Shown: positions 8,594 through 16,614 of the stretch, one piece after another
Layout: every line of letters begins with the position of its first letter
How positions within the stretch are numbered: position 1 is the first letter of the stretch
Made by a program: the position numbers and the translations under genes
The notes under the pieces: generated by a model
The model's database searches: none
Seen by the model: only the letters and a program-made list of their open reading frames with translations
What the model was told of the DNA's origin: nothing
Origin: Methanobacteriota archaeon
GTDB lineage: Archaea > Halobacteriota > Methanomicrobia > Methanomicrobiales > Methanomicrobiaceae
Reading direction: 5' to 3'
Assembly: GCA_016841665.1 (NCBI GenBank)
Contig: JAENYT010000002.1
Location: 62,001 to 126,000, forward strand
DNA length: 64,000 bases

Positions 8594-9381
8594 CCGTGCC
8601 GCACGAGGCGGTGGGTGAGGGCGACGAGAGGGTGGCGGGCATAATCAAGGACCTTGATGTCGTCGAGGGTTTTGAGGTTCATCGCCCTCGCCGTTTTTTC
8701 CATACCGAGCTCCAGATCCTCCTCGATCTCGATGATATACGCATCGAGGTGTTTGAGCCCAAGGCGCTTTGCAGCGATGGTCCGATGGTGGCCGTCGACG
8801 AGGATGAGGCGTCCCGGTCGCCTGACGACGATCAGCGGCTCGGCAAGCCCTTTTTTGATCTCGTATATTCTCCCTTCCAGCTCGTCCTCGTAGATCTTTG
8901 ACTGGGTGGGGAGGAGTTCATCGATCGGCACGCTCCCCCTCTTGAGTGTGGGCTCGACTCCATGCAGGGTTTTCAGCGTTTCGATGAACTTGAAGACCTT
9001 TTCCGGGGAAACGTGCTCGATCTGGGACCTGATGACATCGGCATTCGAGATGATTCCGATGAGCTTGTTGTCCTCGTCGACGACGGGCAGTTTCTGGATC
9101 CCTGACCTGAATATGACCCGTGCCGCGTCGTTGATGCTCATTTCGGGGTCGGCCACGATGAGTTGCTTTGACATAATCCGGTCGACCGGTGTTTCAGGAT
9201 GGGTAAACAGCAGGTCTCTGGCTGAGACGTAGCCCACCACCTCCTGGTCCCTGACGACAGGAAATCCGTCGTGTTTGGTTTTTTTAATAGTTTCAATGAC
9301 GTCTTTTGCCGTGCCTTTCATTTCGACGGTGACGACATCGTAGGTCATATAATTCTTGACCTTTTTCTTGTCCATCTGCAC
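8590..9381 (-). CDS. CBS-domain protein fused to a ParB/sulfiredoxin-like domain
   Basis: 263 residues. Two CBS repeats (about 10-120) usually sense adenosyl nucleotides. They are followed by a ParB-N/Srx-like domain (about 145-235) with the pattern IDELLPTQ... EPLIVVRRPGRLILVDGHHR, where DGHHRTIAA corresponds to the phosphate-binding helix of that fold. GTG 9381 has GAGAGGT upstream; ATG 9375 is an alternative. Function is not known; regulation of a nucleotide-dependent activity by CBS sensing is inference. Confidence 0.8.
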   Translation of the reverse strand: MQMDKKKVKNYMTYDVVTVEMKGTAKDVIETIKKTKHDGFPVVRDQEVVGYVSARDLLFTHPETPVDRIMSKQLIVADPEMSINDAARVIFRSGIQKLPVVDEDNKLIGIISNADVIRSQIEHVSPEKVFKFIETLKTLHGVEPTLKRGSVPIDELLPTQSKIYEDELEGRIYEIKKGLAEPLIVVRRPGRLILVDGHHRTIAAKRLGLKHLDAYIIEIEEDLELGMEKTARAMNLKTLDDIKVLDYARHPLVALTHRLVRHG

Positions 9382-9490
9382 ATTGTTTACCTCTCACTCC
9401 ACATCAATGAATCGATACCGGGAAAAATAGGGGGTGGAATTCCCGCGATCTGTGTGCGGTGCAGATGCGAGATCCGGTGGATGTGCGCGT

Positions 9491-9973
9491 TCATTCGATG
9501 GGAATGTGAGTGCCTTCCTCTCTGACGAGCTTTTTGAGGCGCACTTCCAGCACGCCGTTCTTGAAACTGGCGTTCGCGCCCTCCTCGGTGACGTCGGCCG
9601 GAAGCGTAACAGTGCGGCTCATTGAGCCGTACATCCGCTCCCTCATGTAGTACCCTTCTTTCTCGCCTGTCTCCTCGGTCTCTGTGCGCCGCTCGGTCTT
9701 GATGAGAAGGAGGTTCGGGTCGACAAGCCTGAGCTGCACCCCCTCCTTTTCTACGCCGGGGAGATCGGCAACCACGATTACCTCGTCTTCGTGATCCCGC
9801 ACGTCAACGCGGAATTCTCCCCTGAGGGCCGGAAGCACCCGGGACCCCACCTCGGAGGGCATGGGAAGGTTCGTCCCCTGGAACATCCGCTGGAATCGGT
9901 CTTCCATCTCCGCCATCATCTGATCGAATTCATCCCATAACGGGCGCATCGGATATCTGCGTCTCCAAGCCAT
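9491..9973 (-). CDS. Hsp20/alpha-crystallin small heat shock protein
   Basis: 160 residues. The alpha-crystallin domain covers about residues 45-150 (EFRVDVRDHEDEVIVVADLPGVEKE), ending with NGVLEVRLKK and an IPI C-terminal anchor motif (GTHIPIE). It binds unfolding proteins and holds them for refolding. ATG 9973 follows GAGGT (about 8 bases upstream). A strong inverted repeat at 10002-10025 lies in the probable leader. Confidence 0.93.
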   Translation of the reverse strand: MAWRRRYPMRPLWDEFDQMMAEMEDRFQRMFQGTNLPMPSEVGSRVLPALRGEFRVDVRDHEDEVIVVADLPGVEKEGVQLRLVDPNLLLIKTERRTETEETGEKEGYYMRERMYGSMSRTVTLPADVTEEGANASFKNGVLEVRLKKLVREEGTHIPIE

Positions 9974-10001
9974 TTTTATACCTCGTATATTCTGCATCGA
10001 T

Positions 10002-10025
10002 GGCCACGGGGAACCCCGTTTGGCC
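10002..10025. promoter_or_regulatory. Hairpin-forming inverted repeat upstream of hsp20
   Basis: GGCCACGGGGAACCCCGTTTGGCC is a nearly perfect 24-bp inverted repeat about 30 bases before the Hsp20 start. An AT-rich TATA-like stretch (10043-10058) lies farther upstream, so the repeat would be in the 5' leader of the hsp20 mRNA or be a repressor site for either divergent gene. Confidence 0.5.
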
Positions 10026-10129
10026 TAACCTTGAGGTAGTAATATTATCTAATAAGGTTTGCGGTGTTGCAGCCCACACCCATGCCCCGTGATCACCATT
10101 TATCAGGGTAGAGAGAGGATATATGTGGG

Positions 10130-10822
10130 ATGAAAAAACAGGGGAGTAATAAGAACAAGGGGTTATCGGACCGCCTCTCAAAAGTGGCCATCCTGGGTGT
10201 TCTCCTCGTCTGCGTGGTTGGGTTCACGCTGAATATGGGCTTTTTTTCATTTTTCAAAACTGCACAGCCCGGGTCGATCTGTCAGGTCGACTACACGCTC
10301 TACGACGCACAGGGAATGCCGCTCATCACCTCGAATGAGGGGGTCTTTCAGGCAGAGTACGAAAAAGGCAACCTTGCCCTGCTTTCAGAGCCGCTCGTCC
10401 TGACGGTGGGTGAGGAGTATTCGGAGACGTTCATCCCCATCACGCTCCGGTATCCGGAGGGAGCGTCCAATACCATGCTGTCCGGCGAGCTCGCGCAGAT
10501 CAATGCCGCCCTGCAGGGGATGCGGCAAAATGAGCAGAAGACGGTGGAGATCGCCGGTGCAGAGACGATGATGACCGCGATGACCACAGAGGAGTTCGAC
10601 AGCATTGTGCAAGGCTACGGCACGAATTTCAATTTCAGCTCTGCAGAAACGGGAGACTGGGTACCGCTCGGGGTATCGGCCACCCCAATCATCGAGATGG
10701 ACAATGCCACCCCCGAAATCTATGTCCGCTATGGGAAGGTGGCCCAGAAATCCACCGACGAGATCACCGTCGCCTACGGGTACCCGACCGCTTCAATCAC
10801 TCTCGAATACATCGGCAATTGA
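10130..10822 (+). CDS. Membrane-anchored FKBP-like protein
   Basis: 230 residues with one N-terminal membrane segment (about 19-41) and the rest outside. The outer part resembles an FKBP-type peptidyl-prolyl isomerase: VDYTLYDAQGMPLITS near the start, then INAALQGMRQNEQKTVEIAG, which parallels the FKBP core GMKVGEKKTV. A large insertion separates the halves and the active-site aromatics are not obvious, so enzymatic activity is doubtful. Probably a surface folding factor; assignment is moderate. Confidence 0.6.
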   Translation: MKKQGSNKNKGLSDRLSKVAILGVLLVCVVGFTLNMGFFSFFKTAQPGSICQVDYTLYDAQGMPLITSNEGVFQAEYEKGNLALLSEPLVLTVGEEYSETFIPITLRYPEGASNTMLSGELAQINAALQGMRQNEQKTVEIAGAETMMTAMTTEEFDSIVQGYGTNFNFSSAETGDWVPLGVSATPIIEMDNATPEIYVRYGKVAQKSTDEITVAYGYPTASITLEYIGN

Positions 10823-10875
10823 CGTGCTTGACGGGAAAGCATAGAATTTTATATCCCTGTTCCCTTTTCTCTTCC

Positions 10876-11136
10876 ATGGCTGTGAAAGTGATCTGTTTTA
10901 ACCAGGAGGGGTGCTTGGGGTGTGAAGAGCAGATTCCGATCAACCAGGAGGTCGAAAAGTCGCTGGGCATCGAGATCGAGGAGATCGATGCGGTAAGCAA
11001 TCCTGAATACATTCAGCTGTTCAGCCTCCGCGTCACGCCGACCATCGTCATCCTTCAGGACGATGAGCTCAAAGAGCGGTTTGAAGGAGTGGTTCACCGG
11101 GAAGAACTCGAATCGGCCATCAAGAAATATCTATAG
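10876..11136 (+). CDS. Thioredoxin-fold protein with CLGC motif
   Basis: About 86 residues from ATG 10876. A short thioredoxin/glutaredoxin-like fold: VKVICFNQEGCLGCEEQ gives a CxxC redox pair, and LRVTPTIVILQD carries the cis-proline (TP) loop. It would reduce disulfides or move electrons in the cytoplasm. Its stop region overlaps the convergent zinc-finger gene by 6 bases. Confidence 0.8.
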   Translation: MAVKVICFNQEGCLGCEEQIPINQEVEKSLGIEIEEIDAVSNPEYIQLFSLRVTPTIVILQDDELKERFEGVVHREELESAIKKYL

Positions 11137-11706
11137 CCGGACGCCGTACATCCTTTTAATTTTTCTTGCAACGGTTTTCCAGCCCTCTTTGCGCAAGACC
11201 TGCCCTTCCCGCATTTTTATCTGGGTAATCCTGAACCTGATCCCATTGAAGTCCACCACCTCCCCCACCGAGAATTCGTCTTCGCCGTCGGCCCGTGCGT
11301 AGACTGGGATGGTCTTCCTGCCGTCGTGCACCGACGCCCTGACTACCACCTCATCGATAAGGCGTGTCCACAGGGTGCTGATCTCATCGGCCCGGGCTCT
11401 CATCGGTCGCTTTTCGCCTGCCTCTATCCCGGTCACCTCGACGCCCATTACCTCGTCGCCGCACTCCGCCACGAGAAGGTCGCCTTCGCTGCACTCCTCG
11501 TCGGAGAGCAGCTCGATGCTGCACACCCGGGATTCGGTCTCCCTGCTCACCACCGCCTTGACCTCGATGACCGCCGGGCGGGATGGCCGCTCCGTGCGAT
11601 GCACATGACCGCACTCGGTGCACCTCACCAGGAGGCTCCCGTTTTCCTTGAGCACTTCGTGCTCCTGCTCCTCTTCACACACCGGACACTGCACAAGGAG
11701 ATTCAT
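11131..11706 (-). CDS. HVO_0476-family zinc finger protein
   Basis: 191 residues. An N-terminal zinc ribbon (CPVCEEE... VRCTECGHVH, about 7-35) precedes a beta-rich domain. It matches the euryarchaeal family named after Haloferax HVO_0476, whose role is unknown; zinc ribbon plus an RNA-binding-like domain suggests nucleic acid binding. Divergent from the DUF371 gene with an 86-base gap. Confidence 0.75.
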   Translation of the reverse strand: MNLLVQCPVCEEEQEHEVLKENGSLLVRCTECGHVHRTERPSRPAVIEVKAVVSRETESRVCSIELLSDEECSEGDLLVAECGDEVMGVEVTGIEAGEKRPMRARADEISTLWTRLIDEVVVRASVHDGRKTIPVYARADGEDEFSVGEVVDFNGIRFRITQIKMREGQVLRKEGWKTVARKIKRMYGVRL

Positions 11707-11792
11707 CGCATACATGTATGCACCCTGGTGCCATATACCCTGCCGCCGGCAAGCCTTTCATAACCTTGATGACCATTGTCTGCTTCACCTCA

Positions 11793-12236
11793 ATGCAGAT
11801 GAGGGCGCGTGAAGTGGTGGTCTGCAGGGGGCATCCGAATATCTCGGGGACCCACCGGAGCACCTTTGAGGTGACCAGGGACGCGCACCTGTCCCCGAGC
11901 GGTCACTGCATCATCGGGGTGGGTGCCGACAAAGGGGCAGCCGACCTCTCCGAGGAGTTCCGGCGCACGCTCGCCGATGCGCGGGCGGTGCTGTACACCA
12001 CGCTGACTGCTGAGGAGTATTCGGTGTGCATCCGCGCACGCGGGCACGAAACCATGACTCTGGATCATCCCGCCGATCTGGTGTGGAGAAAAAGCGGATT
12101 TGTCTGCGGGCGCACGGTGGGCATCCACGCCGATCACGCGGCCGCGACCCTTCCCCGCGACCTCATTGCAGCACTCCAGGGGGGCGCGGAGCTGGTGGTC
12201 GAGATGGCGGCGGTTATTCGCGCACCAGTTCGGTGA
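11793..12236 (+). CDS. DUF371 family protein
   Basis: About 147 residues from ATG 11793. The core (VVVCRGHPNISGTHRSTFEVT, then HCIIGVGADKGAADL) matches the archaeal DUF371 family of unknown function. A longer frame starts at 11718, but similarity to the family begins near REVVVCRGHPNI. The 3' end overlaps the convergent xseB gene by 23 bases, an unusually large convergent overlap. Confidence 0.78.
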   Translation: MQMRAREVVVCRGHPNISGTHRSTFEVTRDAHLSPSGHCIIGVGADKGAADLSEEFRRTLADARAVLYTTLTAEEYSVCIRARGHETMTLDHPADLVWRKSGFVCGRTVGIHADHAAATLPRDLIAALQGGAELVVEMAAVIRAPVR

Positions 12237-12396
12237 TCTTGAGTTCCGCGTCCTCAAGCAGCCGTTCACACTGCTGTACCAGTTCCGATCCCCGTTCAAA
12301 AAGGCGTATGCTCTCGTCGAGCCCGATATTGCCCTCTTCGATCGTGGATACGATCTGTTTGAGTTCGCTGATCAGATCTTCATAGGTGGTTGTCAT
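12214..12396 (-). CDS. xseB: Exodeoxyribonuclease VII small subunit
   Basis: 60 residues: TTTYEDLISELKQIVSTIE...LFERGSELVQQCERLLEDAE, the two-helix coiled coil of XseB. It binds the large subunit to form the single-strand-specific exonuclease. It starts 17 bases inside the end of xseA, a coupled arrangement. This enzyme is bacterial in origin and patchy in archaea. Confidence 0.92.
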   Translation of the reverse strand: MTTTYEDLISELKQIVSTIEEGNIGLDESIRLFERGSELVQQCERLLEDAELKITELVRE

Positions 12397-13627
12397 GGTG
12401 TACCTCTTCAATGCGTGCCGATGCGCTCCCGTCACCCATGCGGAGGATCACGCCGTCCCCGGGGGTGAGCGTCTCTGCGGATGAGACCACAGAGCCGTTC
12501 TTTTCCACCACAGAGTAGCCCCGGGCGAGAGGGGCGAGGGGGTCGAGTGCGCCGAGCGTGGCGGAGAGCTGCCGGAGCACCATACGCTGCCGTTCGATGA
12601 GTGAGATTTCCGCCCTGCCCAGCCGCTCATCGAGATCCACGAGCCTCTGCATCTCCTCGTCGAGCCTTCGCTGGAACCGTCGCGGCTGCAGGCGGAGCCG
12701 CAGATCCTCGAGCATCTCCCATCCCCGCTCCACGCGGGCGACGAGGCCCGATCGCAGCTGCTGCCTGAGGCGCCCGAGTTCGCCGGCCATCTCTTTTCGG
12801 TCGGGCACAACGAGCTCGGCGGCGGCGGAGGGTGTGGGAGCCCGCAAATCCGCGGCATAATCGGCGAGAGTGTGGTCGATCTCGTGGCCAACCGCACTGA
12901 CCACGGGCGTGGTGCAGGCAGCGATCGCCCGCACCACCAGCGGGTGGTTGAAGGCGAAGAGGTCCTCAAAGCTCCCCCCTCCCCTCCCCACGATCATCAC
13001 GTCCACCAGCCCGTCGATTCGCCTGATGGCCGCTGCGATCTCTGCAGGGGCGGTCTCCCCCTGTACCGCGGCGGGGGAGAGCACGATCTCGACCGGGAAC
13101 CGGCGGGCGATGACCTGCTCGATGTCGCGCCGGGCTGCTCCCGTGGCCGAGGTGACCACCCCCACCCTCCCCGGAACGCGGGGAAGCGGCTGTTTTCTAC
13201 CTGCGTCAAAAAGGCCTTCACGGGCAAGCTCCTCCTTCCAGCGCTGTACAAGAAGGTGTTTTTCCCCCTCCCCCACCCGGGCCAGGTCCCTGACGATGAA
13301 CTGGTATTTGCCGTGCGGCTCATAGACCTCCACCGAGCCCCAGGCCAGCACACGCATTCCGTCGCCGGGTTTGAAGGAAAGTTCCCGCGCGTAACTGCGC
13401 CACATGGCACAATGAATTACGTACGTCCTGCCGCCCTGCTGTTCTGAGAGAGAAAAGTAGCAGTGTCCTTTCGCAGAGGAGGAATAATTCCTCACCTCCC
13501 CCTCAACCCATATCCCCTGCAGGCGCTGGTCTTCGAGCAGGTGGTGGATGAGGTGCGAGATCTCGGCGATAGTTTTAATTTCCGCGCCACCTTCATCTGC
13601 AAAAAGCCCGGGCGTGCCCCCGTCCAT
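12380..13627 (-). CDS. xseA: Exodeoxyribonuclease VII large subunit
   Basis: About 415 residues. N-terminal OB-fold (about 18-110, IWVEGEVRNYSSSAKGHCYFSL) followed by the catalytic domain (about 130-400) with GVVTSATGAARRDI, GRGGGSFEDLFAFNHP and GHEIDHTLADYAADLRAPTPSAAAEL. It degrades single-stranded DNA from both ends without metal. Length is typical. ATG 13627 follows a GTG at 13630; the divergent isomerase gene begins only 39 bases away. Confidence 0.94.
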   Translation of the reverse strand: MDGGTPGLFADEGGAEIKTIAEISHLIHHLLEDQRLQGIWVEGEVRNYSSSAKGHCYFSLSEQQGGRTYVIHCAMWRSYARELSFKPGDGMRVLAWGSVEVYEPHGKYQFIVRDLARVGEGEKHLLVQRWKEELAREGLFDAGRKQPLPRVPGRVGVVTSATGAARRDIEQVIARRFPVEIVLSPAAVQGETAPAEIAAAIRRIDGLVDVMIVGRGGGSFEDLFAFNHPLVVRAIAACTTPVVSAVGHEIDHTLADYAADLRAPTPSAAAELVVPDRKEMAGELGRLRQQLRSGLVARVERGWEMLEDLRLRLQPRRFQRRLDEEMQRLVDLDERLGRAEISLIERQRMVLRQLSATLGALDPLAPLARGYSVVEKNGSVVSSAETLTPGDGVILRMGDGSASARIEEVHHDNHL

Positions 13628-13652
13628 CACATCAAAGTAGGGGGAGAGAAAA

Positions 13653-13664
13653 TATCAATTGATA
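13653..13664. promoter_or_regulatory. 12-bp perfect palindrome between xseA and the isomerase gene
   Basis: TATCAATTGATA is a perfect palindrome ending two bases before the isomerase ATG and 26 bases from the xseA start. In this 39-base divergent gap it may be an AT-rich promoter element for xseA or an operator that would block both genes. Confidence 0.4.
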
Positions 13665-13666
13665 GC

Positions 13667-14494
13667 ATGGTTCAGTTTGCCGTCTCGAGCATGTTCTTTC
13701 ACGAGTATCCCACCGACCAGATCTTCGATTTTGTGGAGGAGGCGGGCCTTACGGGCATCGAGTTCTGGATTGAAACCCCGCATTTCTGGGTCAGGGATAT
13801 GCCACTCGATGAGATCGCGGATTGCATACGGGCCCATCCCCGCCTCGCTCCCATTACGGTGCATGCGCCGGTACTCGACCTGAATCCGTGTTCCATCAAC
13901 CCCCGTATCGCCGCGGTATCGGTGCAATATGCCCTCCACGCCGTGGAAATGGCAGAGGTGCTGGGGGCGCGGACCGTCACCCTGCACCCCGGACGGCGCA
14001 CTGCCAAGAGGGTGCCGAGCGATGCGGACTATCGAAGATTTGAGCACTATATCGATGAGCTGCAGGGGGTTGCGCAGGGCAAATCCGTCCACGTGGCGAT
14101 AGAGAATATGGAGCGGAAGGTGAATTCGCTCCTCTGCACGCCGGAAGACGTGCGTGAACTGCTCGAACGGGAACCGTGGCTTTTCTTCACTCTCGACGTG
14201 GCCCATGCGTTGAGGCGGTCGGTAGAGGAAGTGGAAGCCTACATTACGGCATGCGGTGACCGCATCGCAAACGTGCACGTGAGCGGGGTGGCATCAAAAG
14301 CCGTACACCTTCCGGTGACGGGAAATGATGACATTGCGGGCATCATCTCGCTCCTGAAGCAGCAGGGCTACGCGGATAACCTTACCCTTGAGATAGAGGA
14401 TCGGAACTTTGCTGCCGAACTGTGCTCCGAGGAGAAGATTACCCTTCTTGCGGGTGAGATGGCATTCCTGCAGGACTGTTGGGACGATGCGTGA
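13667..14494 (+). CDS. Sugar phosphate isomerase/epimerase-like TIM barrel (AP endonuclease 2 family)
   Basis: 275 residues from ATG 13667. The xylose-isomerase-like TIM barrel is shown by the ordered strands FVEEAGLTGIEFWIE, ITVHAPVLDLNPCS, ARTVTLHPG, VHVAIENME, FTLDVAHAL and IANVHVSG; the His, Glu and Asp residues in these strands are the usual metal ligands. Substrate unknown: members act on sugars or abasic DNA. The neighbouring exonuclease makes a DNA-repair role possible, but the barrel resembles sugar isomerases at least as well. Confidence 0.78.
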   Translation: MVQFAVSSMFFHEYPTDQIFDFVEEAGLTGIEFWIETPHFWVRDMPLDEIADCIRAHPRLAPITVHAPVLDLNPCSINPRIAAVSVQYALHAVEMAEVLGARTVTLHPGRRTAKRVPSDADYRRFEHYIDELQGVAQGKSVHVAIENMERKVNSLLCTPEDVRELLEREPWLFFTLDVAHALRRSVEEVEAYITACGDRIANVHVSGVASKAVHLPVTGNDDIAGIISLLKQQGYADNLTLEIEDRNFAAELCSEEKITLLAGEMAFLQDCWDDA

Positions 14495-14589
14495 ACAGGG
14501 GTTGGCCTGCACCGGCAGGGGAACTCCCCTCCGGATGATATGGGGCGCTCTGCAACGATTAATAGGCGAAATCTCTTCTTGAAATGTGT

Positions 14590-14643
14590 ATTCCCCGTTT
14601 CGGAATAACGCTGGTTTTATTAGTTCTCAACTCAATAGTGAGA
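14590..14643. promoter_or_regulatory. Two small inverted repeats upstream of the CNNM transporter
   Basis: ATTCC-N7-GGAAT (14590-14606) and TCTCA-N9-TGAGA (14625-14643) lie 50-110 bases before the transporter start in a 200-base intergenic gap, with AT-rich TTTTATTAG between them. They are candidate regulator sites; nothing else is seen in this gap. Confidence 0.3.
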
Positions 14644-14692
14644 TAGTTTTGTCGCATATGAACGAAGATGAGCATAGAGCCGTGATCGCGGC

Positions 14693-15976
14693 GTGGATGC
14701 GATGATATCGGAAAGCGCGAAATTCCTGCTATTTGCTCTTTGCATCGTGTTTTCTGCGTTTTTTTCTGGATCCGAGGTCGCTCTCATATCCATCAATGAG
14801 GCAAAGGTCCGGACATTGATCGACCAGAACGTACGGGGAGCGCTGGCGCTCGAGAAGCTGAAGCGGAACACCGATCACCTTCTCATCACCATCCTCATCG
14901 GCAACAACGTCGTGAATGTTGCTGCGGCGGCGATTGCCACCTCCATCGCCATCGAACGCTACGGGGATGTCGGTGTGGGGATCGCGACCGGTGTGGTAAC
15001 CTTCATCATGCTGGTGCTGGGGGAAATCGGCCCGAAGACCTACGCCGCGCGTTCAACGGAGAAATTCGCTCTCCTCTCTTCAGGGCCCATTCTCTTTCTC
15101 TGTTACGTGTTCACCCCCATTCTTTGGCTGTATGACGGGATCAAGCGGATGTTCTCCATCAGTGCGGAGATAACCAGGCCTGCGGTCACCGAGGAGGAGA
15201 TCAAGCAGTGGATCGATGTGGGCGAAGAGGCGGGCACCATCGAGGAGGAGGAGCATGAGATGCTGTACCGCGTCTTCCGCTTCACGGACACCACTGTTCG
15301 CGAGATCATGACGCCGCGAGCTGATGCGGTGATGATCGAGGAGATGGTGACCCTTGAAGAATCCATCAATACCTTCAACGAAACCGGGTTCTCCCGCATC
15401 CCCGTCTACCATAACCAGATGGACAACATCACCGGCATCCTCAATGTCAAGGATGTCTTTGGCGCCCTGTATTCGGGAAGGAAAGTGGCCTCGATCAAGG
15501 ACCTGGTCTACGAGCCGTGTTTCGTCCCGGAGAGCAAACGCATCGACGAGCTCCTCAACGAGCTGCAGGTCCGCAAGCTGCACATGGCGATCGTGCTGGA
15601 CGAGTACGGGACATTCGCTGGCATCGTCACGGTGGAGGACATCCTTGAGGAGCTGGTGGGGGAGATCCTGGACGAATTCGATGAGGAAGCCCCCCCTGTG
15701 CAGGAGGTGGAACCGGGCGTCTACGTCGTCGACGCCCGTGCATGGGTGGACCGCATCAATGAAACCCTGGAGATTGCGTTGCCCCTCGACGAGAGCTACG
15801 AGACCATCGGCGGCCTGTTGATCGACCGTCTCGGCCACATCCCCCGCCGGGGAGAGGTGGTAGTGATCCCCGAAACCGGCATCAGGCTCATAGTCATGAA
15901 GATGCGGGGAAAACGCATCCTCGAGGTTAAAATGATCCTCCCCCGGGAGCGTGGCCCTGACGTGGAGAATGATTAA
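14693..15976 (+). CDS. CNNM/CorC (hemolysin C-like) transporter with DUF21 and CBS domains
   Basis: 427 residues from GTG 14693 (ATG 14702 also possible). N-terminal DUF21 with membrane segments at about 8-28, 65-88, 98-118 and 128-150; a CBS pair (about 210-330: MTPRADAVMIEEM..., VLDEYGTFAGIVTVEDILEELVGEI); and a C-terminal CorC/HlyC domain (about 345-420). The family exports or senses Mg2+ or other divalent cations. Stands alone. Confidence 0.9.
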   Translation: MDAMISESAKFLLFALCIVFSAFFSGSEVALISINEAKVRTLIDQNVRGALALEKLKRNTDHLLITILIGNNVVNVAAAAIATSIAIERYGDVGVGIATGVVTFIMLVLGEIGPKTYAARSTEKFALLSSGPILFLCYVFTPILWLYDGIKRMFSISAEITRPAVTEEEIKQWIDVGEEAGTIEEEEHEMLYRVFRFTDTTVREIMTPRADAVMIEEMVTLEESINTFNETGFSRIPVYHNQMDNITGILNVKDVFGALYSGRKVASIKDLVYEPCFVPESKRIDELLNELQVRKLHMAIVLDEYGTFAGIVTVEDILEELVGEILDEFDEEAPPVQEVEPGVYVVDARAWVDRINETLEIALPLDESYETIGGLLIDRLGHIPRRGEVVVIPETGIRLIVMKMRGKRILEVKMILPRERGPDVEND

Positions 15977-15996
15977 ATGGGCCCTGTGCCGAATCA

Positions 15997-16611
15997 ATGG
16001 GTATGAAACGCATTGCTGTCCTTGCTTCGGGACGGGGATCCAATTTTCAGGCAATCATCGACAGGATAGAAGACGGAAATCTTCCTGCGCAGTGTGCAGG
16101 GCTCGTCACCGATAATCCGCAGGCGTACGCCATTACACGGGCAAAGCGGGCGGAGATTCCTGTGTTCGTGGTCGATTACTCCCGGTATGCCGACAAAGGG
16201 GAGTATGAAGCCGCCCTCCTCGAAGCGATGGACCAATGCAATGCAGATCTCTTTATACTCGCCGGATACATGCGCATCCTTGGCAGGGGCATCGTATCCC
16301 ATTTCAAGGGGAGGATGATCAATATTCATCCCGCCCTGCTTCCCAGTTTTGCCGGTCTCCACGCACAGCGCCAGGCAATCGACTATGGGGTGAAGTATTC
16401 GGGCTGCACCGTGCATTTCGTGGACGAGGGGATGGATACCGGCCCCATCATCATACAGCGCCCTGTCCCCGTCTGCGACGGGGATGATGGGGATTCGCTC
16501 GCCGCCCGCATCCTCATCGAGGAGCACATCGCCCTTCCCGAAGCGGTGAAGCTCTTCTGCGAGGAGCGGCTCATGGTATGCGGGCGCACCGTCCGCATCC
16601 TGCCCCCGTGA
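15997..16611 (+). CDS. purN: Phosphoribosylglycinamide formyltransferase
   Basis: 204 residues; transfers a formyl group from 10-formyl-tetrahydrofolate to GAR in purine synthesis. ASGRGSNFQAI is the phosphate-binding loop, and the catalytic Asn/His (NIHPALLPSF) and Asp (DEGMDTGPII) are present. Length is normal. The folate-dependent PurN in a methanogen implies either a folate-like donor or use of tetrahydromethanopterin chemistry by related enzymes. Confidence 0.95.
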   Translation: MGMKRIAVLASGRGSNFQAIIDRIEDGNLPAQCAGLVTDNPQAYAITRAKRAEIPVFVVDYSRYADKGEYEAALLEAMDQCNADLFILAGYMRILGRGIVSHFKGRMINIHPALLPSFAGLHAQRQAIDYGVKYSGCTVHFVDEGMDTGPIIIQRPVPVCDGDDGDSLAARILIEEHIALPEAVKLFCEERLMVCGRTVRILPP

Positions 16612-16614
16612 GTA

